64,000 nucleotides of DNA from Methylobacterium currus (GCF_003058325.1 NZ_CP028844.1:784001-848000); one strand, 5' to 3'. Counted from the stretch's first letter, positions 50,872 to 59,405 are shown. The notes: a model not told the origin generated them from the sequence alone. Program-made: numbers and translations.

Positions 50872-51307
50872 GGTTGACGACAAGATCCTCTGTGTCTTCG
50901 GCCAAGGCGTCCATCGCCTTCCGGCGAGCGTCCAGCATCTCCTTCAAGGCCAGCACGTCCTTCAGCGATGCCCGGCGGTGCTTTCCGACATAGCGGAACG
51001 GCAGATCGCCGATGTCCATCCGATGGACGACGAGCGGACGCGAGATGCCTAGGATCACCGATGCGTCGGTCGGGCTCAGCTCTTGATCTTCCGTGAGCAC
51101 GGCGACCCTCTCGCCGTTCAGCAGGCGAGACAGCAGCGTCTCGACGGCGCTGATGGCGGCCGGCGGAAGGGACAGGGTCTGCTCCCGTCCATCGCGACGC
51201 CGCACATGCACCTCCACGTGATCGCCCTCTGCCAAGGATGGCAGAGGCGTCACGGTCTTGCGGTCGCGGTCGGACAAACCGGCGAACTGCACCACTTGGC
51301 TGGCCAT
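50861..51307 (-). CDS. HTH antitoxin of the PIN toxin
   Basis: This 148-aa protein starts at ATG 51307 (MASQVVQFAGLSDRDRKTVT). The C-terminal HTH of excisionase type is 'LTEDQELSPTDASVILGISRPLVVHRMDIGDLPFRYVGKHRRASLKDVLALKEM'. The N-terminal half is likely the toxin-binding or dimerisation part. The same HTH/PIN pairing recurs in bacterial type II toxin-antitoxin loci. It is the upstream gene, as usual for antitoxins that autorepress. Confidence 0.82.
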   Translation of the reverse strand: MASQVVQFAGLSDRDRKTVTPLPSLAEGDHVEVHVRRRDGREQTLSLPPAAISAVETLLSRLLNGERVAVLTEDQELSPTDASVILGISRPLVVHRMDIGDLPFRYVGKHRRASLKDVLALKEMLDARRKAMDALAEDTEDLVVNHGL

Positions 51308-51380
51308 GATCGTGTCTCCTGACCAGCCAATATAAGGGTTGCGGGGCTTAACTGCAATAACTGAAACCCCCATCGCGCGA

Positions 51381-52742
51381 TCAAGCTGCAAGCAACTGCT
51401 CCGAGTCCTCGGCCGTGTCCTGTTCGGTAGCGGCGGCCTTCTGCAGGAACCGCGCGAGGGCGGCTTTCCGGGAGTCGCGGTCCAGGGCGTAGGCCGTCTG
51501 TTTGAACTCGATCCCATCCAGAAGCCCCTGAATGTAGCCCGAGATAGTGTCGGCGGCCATGATGAGCGCGGTATCGAGCGTATGGATGTAGTTGCTCGTG
51601 ACCGATCCCTTCGCATGCCCGACCAGCGCGGCGATCGTGACTTCGGTGAAGCCGAGATCGTTGGCGATACTGGCGAAGCTGTGCCGCAGGACGTGTGGCG
51701 TGATGTCGGCGAGCGCGGTGTCCGCGAATATCTGCTCCCAATGGTTAGGGAAGCTCCCGAACGCATTGTCATCACCCTGGCCGGGAAAGACGTAGGTGCC
51801 GGTCTGCTCCTTCCGGCGGTTTTCGAGATACTCCACGACAGGCAAGCCGATCGGACGGATCGAGCTTCCTTCCTTACTGTCGATCAGCCGGAGACAGCTT
51901 GAATCGGTGTCAGCCTCGCTCCAAGCCAAGGTGATCATCTCGGTCCGACGGCATCCGGTGAGCGCGAGCTGCCGGATGATGTCGACCGACAACTCATACT
52001 TCTCGTTCTCAGCAGCCTTGGTCAGGATGTCGCCGAGCAGGCGATATTCGGCCTCGGTCAAGCGCCGTCCGCGCACATTGTCCTTCGGCCGCCGGACGCC
52101 GTGGACGGGATTGAGGTCGATGATGCCTGCTTCAACCGCGTAGGTGAGGATGCCGCCGAACAGTCCGATCGTGCGGGTAGCCGTTCCGGCACCGCCGCGT
52201 ACGATGGCGCGGCCGCGGAGCTTCTTCGTCTTGACGCTGCAGCGGGTCTTGCCGGCCATGATGTCTTTCAGGGCTTTCGTGATGTCGGCCTTCACGAGGT
52301 CCTTGACCCGTCGAGTGCCGAGCAAGGGCACGATGTGGCGCTCGATGCGTCCTGTATCCGAGAGGATCGTGCTCGCCTTCTTTGGCCGGCCACCCTTACC
52401 CAGGATGAGGCCAGCCTTGAGATCAGCGACGTAGAGGTCGCACAGCTCCTTGACGGTGATCGCCTTGTTGTCGAGCTGCTTCTCCTCGGCGGGATCTTCA
52501 CCCTGAGCGATGCGGCCTAGTTGGACCTTCGCTTCCTGGCGCGCGCGCTCGGGCGTCCAGATGCCATGCAAACCGATGGTGAACCGACGTGAACGCTTGC
52601 CGAGGCGATACTGGATGACGTAGCTGCGCTTGCCCGACGCGAAGACGCGGAGGCCGAAGCCGGGGAGTTCGTCGTCCCAGATGACGTAATCTTTGGAGCG
52701 GCTTTCAGCGGCGTCAACGACCCTTTTGGTGAGCTTAGACAT
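51381..52742 (-). CDS. int: ICE tyrosine integrase (P4-type, arm-binding DUF4102)
   Basis: This 453-aa integrase starts at ATG 52742 (MSKLTKRVVDAAESRSKDYV). The N-terminal arm-binding domain contains 'IWDDELPGFGLRVFASGKRSYVIQYRLGKRSRRFTIG' and the core-binding domain is at about 90-200. The catalytic set is 'LALTGCRRTEMITL' (Arg I), 'TPHVLRHSFASIAND' (HxxR) and 'ALVGHAKGSVTSNYIHTLD' (His/Tyr). It lies 178 bp from the tRNA 3' fragment and is predicted to recombine attP with the tRNA-Arg 3' end. Confidence 0.93.
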   Translation of the reverse strand: MSKLTKRVVDAAESRSKDYVIWDDELPGFGLRVFASGKRSYVIQYRLGKRSRRFTIGLHGIWTPERARQEAKVQLGRIAQGEDPAEEKQLDNKAITVKELCDLYVADLKAGLILGKGGRPKKASTILSDTGRIERHIVPLLGTRRVKDLVKADITKALKDIMAGKTRCSVKTKKLRGRAIVRGGAGTATRTIGLFGGILTYAVEAGIIDLNPVHGVRRPKDNVRGRRLTEAEYRLLGDILTKAAENEKYELSVDIIRQLALTGCRRTEMITLAWSEADTDSSCLRLIDSKEGSSIRPIGLPVVEYLENRRKEQTGTYVFPGQGDDNAFGSFPNHWEQIFADTALADITPHVLRHSFASIANDLGFTEVTIAALVGHAKGSVTSNYIHTLDTALIMAADTISGYIQGLLDGIEFKQTAYALDRDSRKAALARFLQKAAATEQDTAEDSEQLLAA

Positions 52743-53048
52743 GGGCTTTCTCCGACCCGACAGCGCTCTCTCGCGTAAGCATCACGTAAGCAAGCGGGCG
52801 AAAACTGTGGCGAGACAGAGCGTACTTCCGGCGGAAGCCGAAATCAAATTCTTTAGCGATTACAGGGAGATAGGCGGTCATCGGCGGCTCCTGGCGTTTA
52901 TTGGCGGAGCCAGCGATAATCCCTCCGAAGGCAAAGGTCACACGTTCGAATCGTGTCGGGTGCGCCATTCTTCCCAACCACTTAGCTCCAATTCGACCGC
53001 CCTGTGTCCAAGGGTTGTCCAATAGGCGGCAGTGAGCCCGGGTAGACC
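52743..53048. other. ICE right junction region
   Basis: This 306-bp non-coding stretch holds the int promoter and the tRNA-Arg 3' fragment (52920-52967). A minus-strand frame here reads 'MAHPTRFERVTFAFGG', which is antisense tRNA and not a protein. No other signal was recognised beyond the attachment site. Confidence 0.6.
52920..52967 (+). tRNA. 3' fragment of tRNA-Arg(CCG): ICE attachment site
   Basis: CCCTCCGAAGGCA contains the anticodon loop CTCCGAA (anticodon CCG). It is followed by the variable loop, the T-arm ACACG-TTCGAAT-CGTGT, the acceptor strand CGGGTGC, a discriminator G and CCA (ends 52967). The 5' half is absent; upstream sequence is ICE DNA. This is the expected duplicated 3' end left at the distal junction when an integrase recombines in the anticodon region. 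Confidence 0.85.
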
Positions 53049-53240
53049 TCACCCATCCTCGCGAGCCTTGCCGTCAGCGCCCTGAGTGGCGGAACGGCGA
53101 TCTATGGCCGCGTCATCGAGCATCACCAGGATCTGATCCACCACGTCGAGGGCGAGCCCGGCCAGGCGCTCGACCTGCTCGCGCGGGATGCGCTCTGCCG
53201 GGACGGGGCGGCCGGCGGGGAAGCGGATGATGTTGGTCAT
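53049..53240 (-). CDS. Small hypothetical protein, last gene of a three-gene unit
   Basis: This 63-aa protein starts at ATG 53240 (MTNIIRFPAGRPVPAERIPR). A basic Pro-rich N-terminus is followed by an amphipathic helix 'EQVERLAGLALDVVDQILVMLDDAAIDRR'. No family was recognised. Its ATG overlaps the stop of the frameshifted gene upstream (ATGA), so the three small genes from 54038 leftward form one coupled operon in the DNA flanking the ICE. Confidence 0.6.
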   Translation of the reverse strand: MTNIIRFPAGRPVPAERIPREQVERLAGLALDVVDQILVMLDDAAIDRRSATQGADGKAREDG

Positions 53241-53877
53241 TGAAGCGTCCTATCCCTGGACGCCTCGACCGGAGCTTTGACATCGACTCCGTCAGGGGTT
53301 GCCACCGTTGATCGGCTAGCAAGCTCGTTGAGCAGGGCGTTTTGGATCGAGGCACAACGTTCGGCCTCATATCAGTCCGACAGCCCCCGCGGACCCCTAA
53401 CTCGGGGCAGAACATGTTCCGCGAGAACGCGCGCCCGACCTGCTCGTATACACTCAGGAGAGCATCGAGTTCGCCAATCGGCATACCACCAAGATTGAGA
53501 GGGGCAATCTTAGCACCTCTAACGGCCTTGTCGGCCTTTTTTGGCTTGTCGACCGAAAAAGGGCAGATTTTCCCTACAGCGACCGACGATTCAGAGGCGA
53601 AGATCTCGTGGCGACCCGTGGCATCACCCGATCGCAACTGGTCGCGACGAGCAGCAATTGCGCGACTTTCAGCGTCGATTGACTTGCGATGACTATCGTG
53701 ACTCCGCCCGCCCAGGCCCGACACGCGCTCGGACTCGCTGTCCACAGCGGACGCGTTGCCCTTGCTGCTCGCAGCGGCGAGCAAGCGCCCGGCCTCCTGG
53801 CGAAGCTCAGACGCCCTTTCGCGCAGGCCTTCCCCGTCTCGGAACGGAGCGGGGCGCGTCTTGCGTGCGGGAGCCAT
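53237..53877 (-). pseudogene. Hypothetical gene with one apparent frameshift
   Basis: It starts at ATG 53877 (MAPARKTRPAPFRDGEGLRE). It reads through 'LRERASELRQEAGRLLAAASS' and 'MPIGELDALLSVYEQVGRAFSRN' to about 53372. There the protein-like sequence jumps frame to 'YEAERCASIQNALLNELASRS' and ends at TGA 53237, overlapping the next start by 4 bp. A single missing base near 53372 explains it. No family was recognised; an assembly error is possible. Confidence 0.55.
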
Positions 53878-54038
53878 CACAGGCCTCCCTCGACCAGAAG
53901 CGCATCGAAGACTTGGCGTTCAGCCGGGCCTAGAGAGGCGAAGTCGCGGCGCAGGCCGTCGCGAAGCGCCACGAACGCATCGGTGTCGCGGGCCAGATCC
54001 TGTTCGACCGGCGTCAGCACGGAGGCGTCGTTGTCCAT
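53877..54038 (-). CDS. Small hypothetical protein
   Basis: This 53-aa acidic protein starts at ATG 54038 (MDNDASVLTPVEQDLARDTD); GGGAGG lies upstream. The sequence 'LARDTDAFVALRDGLRRDFASLGPAERQVFDALLVEGGL' is likely helical. No family was recognised. It is the first gene of a coupled three-gene unit; its stop overlaps the next ATG. Confidence 0.6.
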   Translation of the reverse strand: MDNDASVLTPVEQDLARDTDAFVALRDGLRRDFASLGPAERQVFDALLVEGGL

Positions 54039-54592
54039 CGCCACCTCCCTCAGAATGGGCGCAGGACGCCGTCGCCGACGATGGTGCCGGCCACGAGGAT
54101 AATGGCCGCCAGCGGCCCGCCGGTGGCGCTCAGGAAGCGCAGGGCGCGGACGTGTGGAGTGTCGGGCCGGACCGGCTGGACAGCCCCCGCTCAGGACCGG
54201 CGCCGCCCGCGCCGGGTGGAATGTCGGCCTGGAGAGAGGATCAAGCATCCGTCATGGTGGCCCACCGCCCTCCCCTTCCCGGACAATGCGGAGTCCCGAT
54301 CGACCTCCCTACCGCGGATCGCCGGGGGATCCCGGTCCGGGACACGAGCCGCATGCCGTGGAACGCTTGGTCGGGCACTGGCTCCACCGTCCTGTGACGC
54401 ACCGTGGCGACATCGCTGATGCCACGTCGCGCGTGATTCAGACGCCACAGCCAGACTGTCCGGATGCGCCGCCAAGCGCGTAGCTTGCGTGGGGCTTGCG
54501 CCGGCCTCGCCCTCCTCTGCCGAAGCGATCCACTCCTCTCGCTTGCGGTGTTATAATCGATTTCACCGTTTTACCGTGAACGAGGCAGGCCG
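54039..54592. other. 554-bp region upstream of repA
   Basis: No gene was recognised between the leftward small-gene operon and rightward repA. It must contain both promoters; the repA-proximal palindrome and -10 (54552-54580) are listed separately. Several GC-rich open frames on both strands lack start signals or protein-like composition. Confidence 0.5.
54552..54580 (+). promoter_or_regulatory. repA -10 box and operator-like palindrome
   Basis: TATAAT (54552-54557) is followed by TTCACCGT-TTT-ACCGTGAA (54562-54580), 8-bp arms with one mismatch, at the expected transcription start and 12 bp before repA. RepA proteins of repABC operons repress their own promoter, so this is a likely operator. 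Confidence 0.6.
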
Positions 54593-55816
54593 ATGCAGCA
54601 AAACGTTCAGCCGAGCGGAACGCCGGCACCCAGCCACACGGCGGGCCACGATGCCAAGATCCTGGGTGCGAAGCTGCGCGAGATCGCATCCGTCGTCTTC
54701 TCGCCGGCCGAGGCCAAGACCCTGCGCCGCTACACGTCGGGCGAGGTCGCCCGCATCCTCGGGGTGACGGACAGCCGGATCCGCCAGCTCCCCCCCAGCC
54801 TCCTCGTCTCCGAGCCCGAGGTCGCTCCGGGCGGGCGCCGGATGTTCACCCTGGCCGACATCCACGCCCTGCGCGCCCATCTCGACGAGATCGACCGGGT
54901 CGGCCGGCGCTACGTCCCGCATCGGGATCCCGCCAAGGGCGAGCACCTCCAGGTCATCGCCTGCGTGAACTTCAAGGGCGGCTCGGGCAAGACCACGACT
55001 TCCGCCCATCTCGCCCAGTCCCTGGTCCTGCGCGGCTATCGCGTGCTCGCGATCGATCTCGATCCCCAGGCCAGCCTCTCCACCCTCCTCGGCGTACGGC
55101 CCGAGAACGAGCGGGAGCCCTACCCGACCATCTACGACGCGATCCGTTACGGCGACCAGCGCCGCCCCTTCGACGAGGTGATCCGGCGGACCTACTTCAC
55201 CGGCCTGGACCTGGTCGCGGCCGACCTGGAGCTGGAGGTCTTCGAGTTCGAGGCGCCGATGCAGTCGGCGCGGCGCAAACCCAACGACCCGGAGCCGCCA
55301 TTCTTCGCCCGCATGGGCCTCGCCCTCAACGAGGTCGCGGACCGCTACGACGTCGTCGTCATCGATTGCCCGCCGCGCCTCGGCTACCTGACGATCGCGG
55401 CGCTCTGCGCGGCGACCGCGCTCCTGGTCACGATCCACCCGCAGATGCTCGACGTGTCGAGCATGCGCCAGTTCCTCACCATGATGGACGAGATCATGGA
55501 ACCCGTGCGCGAGCAGGGTGCCGCCCCGGCGCATGACTGGTTCCGCTACCTCGTCACCCGCTTCGAGCCCCAGGACACGCCGCAGACGGAGGTGGTCGCG
55601 ATGCTGCGCGGACTGTTCGGCGAGCGCGTCCTGACCAAGGCGATGCTGCAATCGGCGGCGATCTCGAATTCCGGCCTGCGCGGCCAGACCGTCTACGAGA
55701 CGCCGCTCCGGCGTGACGAGGTCACCGGATCGACGTATCGTCGCGCCCTCGACGCGCTCGATGCCGTCAACGGCGAGATCGAAGGGCTGATCACCCGCGC
55801 CTGGGGCCGCACATGA
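54593..55816 (+). CDS. repA: RepA partition ATPase of the repABC type
   Basis: This 407-aa protein starts at ATG 54593 with GAGG upstream. An N-terminal HTH region ('YTSGEVARILGVTDSRIRQLPPSLL…GRRMFTLADIHALRAHL') precedes the ParA-type ATPase with 'CVNFKGGSGKTTTSAHLAQSL', 'VLAIDLDPQASLSTLLG' and 'VVVIDCPPRLG'. Length and domain order are those of RepA in repABC plasmids: ATPase and autorepressor. It is coupled to repB (ATGA). Confidence 0.94.
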   Translation: MQQNVQPSGTPAPSHTAGHDAKILGAKLREIASVVFSPAEAKTLRRYTSGEVARILGVTDSRIRQLPPSLLVSEPEVAPGGRRMFTLADIHALRAHLDEIDRVGRRYVPHRDPAKGEHLQVIACVNFKGGSGKTTTSAHLAQSLVLRGYRVLAIDLDPQASLSTLLGVRPENEREPYPTIYDAIRYGDQRRPFDEVIRRTYFTGLDLVAADLELEVFEFEAPMQSARRKPNDPEPPFFARMGLALNEVADRYDVVVIDCPPRLGYLTIAALCAATALLVTIHPQMLDVSSMRQFLTMMDEIMEPVREQGAAPAHDWFRYLVTRFEPQDTPQTEVVAMLRGLFGERVLTKAMLQSAAISNSGLRGQTVYETPLRRDEVTGSTYRRALDALDAVNGEIEGLITRAWGRT

Positions 55817-56826
55817 ACCAGAAGAAGCGCCTCAGTGCCATCATGGGCACGCCGGTCCAGGCCGATGCTCCACCACAGGCCTCGGCTGAAACGTCAACGG
55901 GTTACACCCCTGTAGCAGGTGCTACGCCGCCCTCCCCGGCCCTGGAGAAGCGTCCCGCGGCGGCGCGCTCCATGGCTGCCATGTGGGCGGCGTCCCGCCC
56001 CGCTCCGGCGGAGGCGGACGGCGCCATCGTCGAGCTCGACCCCGACCTGTGCCTGCCCTCGGCGATCGCCGACCGGGTTCCCGACGTCACCGACGAGGCC
56101 TTCGACGCCTTCGTGGCGCAGATCCGCGAGCAAGGCCAGCACACGCCGATCCTGGTGCGGCGCCATCCCCGGCAGGCGGGGCGATACGAGATCGCCTACG
56201 GGCGCCGCCGGACCCGTGCCGCCAAGGCGCTCGGCAAGCCCGTCCGCGCCGTCCTGCGCGACCTGAGCGATACCGAGCTGGTGGTCGCCCAGGGCTCCGA
56301 GAACCTGGCCCGGGAGGACCTGTCCTATATCGAGCGGGCGCATTTCGCCCGCAACATGGAGCAGGCCGGGATCGCCCGGGACGTGATCCTCAAGGCGATG
56401 GGCGTGCACCGGCCGGATCTCGCCAACTACCTGGCGGTGGCCGAGGCGATCCCCGCCCCGGTCCTGGCCGCGATCGGGCCGGCCCCGAAGGTCGGGCGCC
56501 CGCGCTGGCTCACCCTCGCCGAGCGGATCAAGGCCGCGAGGCCGGAGCAGGTCGAGACCGCCCTCGCCTCTCCGAGCCTCGCCGGCAAGTCCTCGGACGA
56601 GCGGTTCACGGCGATCCTGACCGCGCTCGCGGCGCCGCCGCCGCGCAAGGCGAAGCCGCGGGCCGAGACCGTGAAGGATGCCAAGGGGGTGAAGTTCGCG
56701 CGCATCGAGCGCAGCTCCGACGGCATGCGGGTGACGCTGGACGAGACGGCTGAGCCGGGCTTCGCCGATTACCTCGCCGAGCGCCTGCCCGAGATCCTGG
56801 CCGCCTACCGGCAGGGCAAGGGCTGA
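55813..56826 (+). CDS. repB: RepB centromere-binding protein of the repABC type
   Basis: This 337-aa ParB-family protein has 'VTDEAFDAFVAQIREQGQHTPILVRRHP', 'RYEIAYGRRRTRAAKALGKPVRAVLRDLSDTELVVAQGSENLAREDLSYIERAHFARNME' and the HTH 'AGIARDVILKAMGVHRPDLANYLAVAEAIP'. The C-terminus is the dimerisation part. It overlaps repA by 4 bp. The expected repC initiator is not downstream; a terminator follows instead, so this is a partition-only cassette or a split replicon. Confidence 0.93.
   Translation: MNQKKRLSAIMGTPVQADAPPQASAETSTGYTPVAGATPPSPALEKRPAAARSMAAMWAASRPAPAEADGAIVELDPDLCLPSAIADRVPDVTDEAFDAFVAQIREQGQHTPILVRRHPRQAGRYEIAYGRRRTRAAKALGKPVRAVLRDLSDTELVVAQGSENLAREDLSYIERAHFARNMEQAGIARDVILKAMGVHRPDLANYLAVAEAIPAPVLAAIGPAPKVGRPRWLTLAERIKAARPEQVETALASPSLAGKSSDERFTAILTALAAPPPRKAKPRAETVKDAKGVKFARIERSSDGMRVTLDETAEPGFADYLAERLPEILAAYRQGKG
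55900..55925. promoter_or_regulatory. Candidate parS site inside repB
   Basis: GTTACACCCCTGTAGC (imperfect palindrome, starting at about 55900) adjoins GTAGCAGGTGCTAC (55912-55925, 6-bp perfect arms). Codons here end in A or T (GTA GCA GGT GCT), unlike the rest of this GC3-rich gene, suggesting the DNA rather than the protein is constrained. Confidence 0.45.
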
Positions 56827-56892
56827 CCCCTTTCGCACAGGGCGGAGGCGGGGACGCCGCCAGGGAGGATCCCGCAGAGAGGGTGCCGCAAC

Positions 56893-56934
56893 GAGAACGG
56901 GCCCGCCGGATTGCCGTCCGGCAGGCCCGTTCTC
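56893..56934. terminator. Long hairpin between repB and fumC
   Basis: GAGAACGGGCCCGCCGGA (56893-56910) and its near-complement (56917-56934) make an 18-bp stem with one G-U type mismatch and a 6-base loop. Placed between convergent genes, it probably ends both transcripts. Confidence 0.75.
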
Positions 56935-57037
56935 TGTTGGTCTGGATGATCCCGGCGGATCCGGCCGAGGCGGGAGCCGGCGCGGCGGGCCGCCGCCGGG
57001 ACGGGACGGGCCGGCCTTCAGCGCGGGGTCGGCGCGA

Positions 57038-58429
57038 TCATCGTCCGCGGATCGACGAGGCGGTCGTACTCTTCCCCGTCACGAAATCGAGCGCGACGGC
57101 CGCCGCGCGCGGGATCATGGTCTCGGCCATCGCCTTCCGGGTGATCGCGGCGACCCGGTCGTAGCCGAGGCGCGGATTGAGCGCCGTCGCGAGGAGCAGC
57201 GCGTTCGACACGTTCGCGGCGAGGCGCTCCCGGTCGACGTCGAGGCCCTGCACCAGCTTCACCGCGAAGACGCGGGACCCGTCCGCCAGGAGGCAGATCG
57301 ATTGCAGCAGGTGGTGGACGAGCACCGACTTGGCGACGTCCAGCTCGAAAGTGCCGGAGGCGCCGGCGGCCGAGATCGTCGCGTGGTTACCGATCGCCTG
57401 GAAGGCGGTCTGCATCAGGGCCTCGGCGATCGTCGGGTTGCGATTGCCCGGCATGATGGAGGAGGACAGGCCGTCATCGGGAACGACGAGATCGCCGAGG
57501 CCGCACCGGGGTCCGGAGCCGAGCAGGCGGATGTCGGTGGCGATCTTGGTGAGCGACATCGCCAGCACGTTGAGCGCGCCCGAGACCTCGGCGAGGGCGT
57601 CGTGGGCGCCCATTCCCTCGAACTTGCTCGGGTTGGGCCAGAAAGGCAGCCCGGTCAGGTCCGCGACCTGGTCGCAGACGGCCTCGTCGAACCCGGCCGA
57701 GGCGTTCAGGCCGGAGCCGACGGCGGTTCCCCCTTGCGCGAGCTGGTACAGGCGCGGGGTCGCAGCCTCGATCCGGTCGATGCCGTGGCCGATCTGCCGC
57801 GCGAAGGCGTCGAAGGCCTGCCCGGCCGTCATCGGCACCGCATCCATGAGATGGATGCGGCCGATCTTCACCACGCCGTCGAACTCCACCGCCTCGGCGG
57901 CGAAGGTGTCGCGCAGGAGCGTGAGCGCCGGCATGGGCCGGTCGCGCAGCTCGGTCGCCGTGCAGAGATGCATGACGGTCGGAAAGCGGTCGTTCGAGGA
58001 TTGCGAGCGGTTGACGTGGTCGTTGGGGTGAACCGGCCGGCGCAGGCCCAGGGGCTCCTCCAGGCTCTCGTTGGCGCGGTTGGCGATGACCTCGTTCGCG
58101 TTCATGCTGGTCTGGGTGCCGGAGCCGGTCTGCCAGATCGTCAGCGGGAAATGATCGTCGAAGCGGCCCTCCCACAGCTCCCGGGCCGCCGCCTCGATGG
58201 CGTCGGCGAGGCAGGGGGCGAGCGTCCCGGGGCGGCGGTTGGCGCGGGACGCCGCGAGCTTCGGCAGGCCGAAGCTCCGCACCAGGCAGGCGGGGAAGCG
58301 CTCGTCGCCGATCTCGAAGACGCCGAGCGCCCGCTGGGTCTGCGCGCCCCGGTAGCGGTCGGCGGGGATCTCGACCGGGCCGAAAGCGTCGTGCTCGATC
58401 CGGGTTCCGGTTGGGCCGTTCATCTGCAA
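57038..58429 (-). CDS. fumC: Class II fumarase-like protein with altered active site
   Basis: This 463-aa fumarase/aspartase-superfamily protein aligns end to end with FumC ('DHFPLTIWQTGSGTQTSMNANEVIANRA', 'HPNDHVNRSQSSND', 'KIGRIHLMDAVPMTAGQAF'). The signature loop reads 'SSSIMPGNRNPT', where FumC has SSxMPxKxN: the catalytic Lys is replaced by Asn. Other expected active-site residues also differ: SSNDT reads SSNDR and GRTHLQDA reads GRIHLMDA. The frame is intact, so this is either a diverged paralogue or a gene losing function. It lies beside a dctA remnant on the same strand. Confidence 0.85.
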   Translation of the reverse strand: MQMNGPTGTRIEHDAFGPVEIPADRYRGAQTQRALGVFEIGDERFPACLVRSFGLPKLAASRANRRPGTLAPCLADAIEAAARELWEGRFDDHFPLTIWQTGSGTQTSMNANEVIANRANESLEEPLGLRRPVHPNDHVNRSQSSNDRFPTVMHLCTATELRDRPMPALTLLRDTFAAEAVEFDGVVKIGRIHLMDAVPMTAGQAFDAFARQIGHGIDRIEAATPRLYQLAQGGTAVGSGLNASAGFDEAVCDQVADLTGLPFWPNPSKFEGMGAHDALAEVSGALNVLAMSLTKIATDIRLLGSGPRCGLGDLVVPDDGLSSSIMPGNRNPTIAEALMQTAFQAIGNHATISAAGASGTFELDVAKSVLVHHLLQSICLLADGSRVFAVKLVQGLDVDRERLAANVSNALLLATALNPRLGYDRVAAITRKAMAETMIPRAAAVALDFVTGKSTTASSIRGR

Positions 58430-58499
58430 GGTCCCTCGGTGGGCTCGCGCCGGTCACGATGTCGGAGGCAAGGGGAGGGAGCCCCCCGGCTCCCCGGAG

Positions 58500-59405
58500 G
58501 CGTCACGCCGCGGCAGCACGCTCTCGGAGGAGGCGGTGCCGAGCACGATGGAGATCTCCTCGCGGATGAAATCGAGGAACTGGAACAGGTTGGTCCTGAA
58601 CAGCGCCGAGATCCCGCCGGAGCACCACCACGATGAACAGGATCACCACGGCGCAGAAGCTCAGGATCAGGTCGATCAGCGCGAGGAGCACGCTGGTGCC
58701 GCTCGATCCGACCGCGAAGGCGACCGCCCCGAAGGTGCCGATCGGCGCCACCCACATGATCAGGTGGATAAACTCGAGGAACGCATCCGAGATCCGGTTC
58801 AGGCCTGCCTCAAGCGGGGCTTCTCGGGGGGCAGATGCAGCAGGGCGGCACCGAAGATCAGGGCGACGACCGGCACCTGGAGCAGCTCGCCCTTGGCGAA
58901 GGCGCCGATGAAGCTGTCGGGGAAGACGTTGAGGATGAAATCGAGGGTGGAATGCGGCGCGGCGGCGCCGCTCGGCGCCTTGCCGTGGGCGAGGCCGGCC
59001 CGGGTCGACTCGGCCATGCCCTGGCCGACGCCGAGCAGGTTGCCGGCGGGCAGGCCGACGCCGAGAGCGAACGTCGAGACGATCTCGAAGTCGAGCATCG
59101 CGATCAGGCCGACCTTGCCGACCCGCTTGAAGTCTCCGGCCGAGATCACGCCGATGACGACGCACAGGAAGACGAGCGGCGCCACCGCCGTCTTGATCAG
59201 GCGCAGGAAGATGTCGCCCAGCACCTTCCGCTGGACGGCGACGCTCGGGAGCAGGAAGCCGAGTGCGGCGCCGAGCACCATCGCGACGATGGTCTGGACG
59301 CCGAGGTTGCGCCAGAGCGCCTTCTTCGGCTTCACGGCGGCGGCAGGGGAGGGGGGGTCGCGGGGTCGGCGGGATCGCGTGGGATTCGAGCGTGGCGTCG
59401 GACAT
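58500..59405 (-). pseudogene. dctA: dctA dicarboxylate transporter remnant
   Basis: It starts at ATG 59405 (MSDATLESHAIPPTPRPPL). DctA sequence then appears in successive frames: 'MKPKKALWRNLGVQTIVAMVLGAALGFLLP', 'LNRISDAFLEFIHLIMWVAPIGTFGAVAFAVG' and 'GISALFRTNLFQFLDFIREEISIVLGTASSESVLPR'. Frameshifts lie near 59350 (G7 run), 58815 (C4 run) and 58620. Homology stops after SSESVLPR, so roughly the C-terminal third of a 440-aa transporter is missing. Three indels plus truncation make decay more likely than sequencing error. Confidence 0.85.

Larger units (their letters stand above)
1..52967. mobile_element. Integrative and conjugative element (right part, integrated in tRNA-Arg)
   Basis: The segment carries everything expected of a self-transmissible ICE: Trb mating-pair genes, a TraG coupling protein, a relaxase, an excisionase-like gene, a replication/partition module, anti-restriction genes and, at its right end, a tyrosine integrase followed by a tRNA 3' fragment. 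The gene order (trb, traG, rlxS, traF, parA, repA, rdfS-like, DUF2285 genes) resembles the ICEMlSymR7A family of Mesorhizobium. The left end lies outside the window, where an intact tRNA-Arg gene is expected. A RIT element and a mercury transposon are nested inside. The right boundary is the 3' end of the tRNA fragment at 52967. Confidence 0.88.

Noticed and set aside
52735..53052. Minus-strand frame containing 'MAHPTRFERVTFAFGG'
   Set aside because: This is the antisense translation of the tRNA 3' end, a well-known false protein.
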